The notes below the pieces were generated by a model. It was not told where the DNA came from and ran no database searches. It saw nothing but the letters and a program-made list of their open reading frames with translations. Below, in pieces: positions 6,676-6,793 of a stretch of DNA of 6,793 nucleotides; position 1 is the first letter of the stretch; each line of letters opens with the position of its first letter. A program made the translations under genes and the position numbers. The stretch covers positions 1 through 6,793 of the forward strand of contig DYKL01000193.1 in the NCBI GenBank assembly GCA_020722645.1, written 5' to 3'. The DNA is from Acetofilamentum sp. GTDB taxonomy: Bacteria; Bacteroidota; Bacteroidia; Bacteroidales; JAFGUD01.

Positions 6676-6793
6676 ATGTCAATTTTAAAAATTATTCAGC
6701 CGTTCAGTAACATTTTTTCTAAACAAAACGGATATTGGTTTAAACGGAACTTACTTTTAAAAAGCGTGGATTTACAGGGCTTTGCTGCTGATT
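6676..6793 (+). CDS. Possible N-terminus of an unrecognised gene, cut by the window end
   Basis: From an ATG at 6676 the frame is open for 39 codons to the window edge (begins MSILKIIQPF, ends KSVDLQGFAAD). The nearest in-frame stop upstream is at 6640-6642, so no long extension is possible, and there is no other ATG in between. The residues are Lys/Asn/Phe-rich like the rest of the window. There is no signal peptide or recognisable motif in this short stretch, no Shine-Dalgarno, and no clear promoter, although TATAAAGTTTGG just upstream is close to the Bacteroidota -7 box. It could be a chance open frame. Confidence 0.45.
   Translation, partial: MSILKIIQPFSNIFSKQNGYWFKRNLLLKSVDLQGFAAD

Overview
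The window looks like a piece of a Bacteroidota (Bacteroidetes) chromosome. The support is the strong A+T richness, the Lys/Asn/Ile-rich proteins, start codons without a Shine-Dalgarno sequence but with A-rich leaders, and promoter boxes of the TAnnTTTG type upstream of two genes. Nothing identifies a genus.

Layout from left to right. The 3' end of an unrecognised plus-strand gene (2-187) is followed by about 245 bases without a gene. This stretch carries a hairpin and a partial second copy of it (194-223 and 385-402). A strong hairpin terminator at 453-483 ends the first minus-strand gene, a predicted lipoprotein with tandem beta-rich repeats (502-1416). Upstream of it are a second terminator (1441-1470) and ppdK, pyruvate phosphate dikinase (1478-4198, 906 aa). 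Next comes a YdjM-type membrane-bound predicted metal-dependent hydrolase (4338-5048). A short divergent intergenic region (5049-5152) with a good Bacteroidota-type promoter separates it from a plus-strand GT-C/ArnT-like membrane glycosyltransferase (5153-6559). The right edge (6676-6793) holds the possible start of another plus-strand gene, cut by the window end.

The genes do not form an obvious pathway. PPDK is central carbon metabolism (PEP/pyruvate interconversion). The lipoprotein and the two membrane proteins are envelope functions. ppdK appears to have its own promoter and its own terminator, so it is probably a single transcription unit. I found no phage, IS, CRISPR, toxin-antitoxin or tRNA/rRNA feature, and no convincing new multi-gene system. 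The most notable items are the hairpin repeat in the left intergenic region and the repeat architecture of the lipoprotein.
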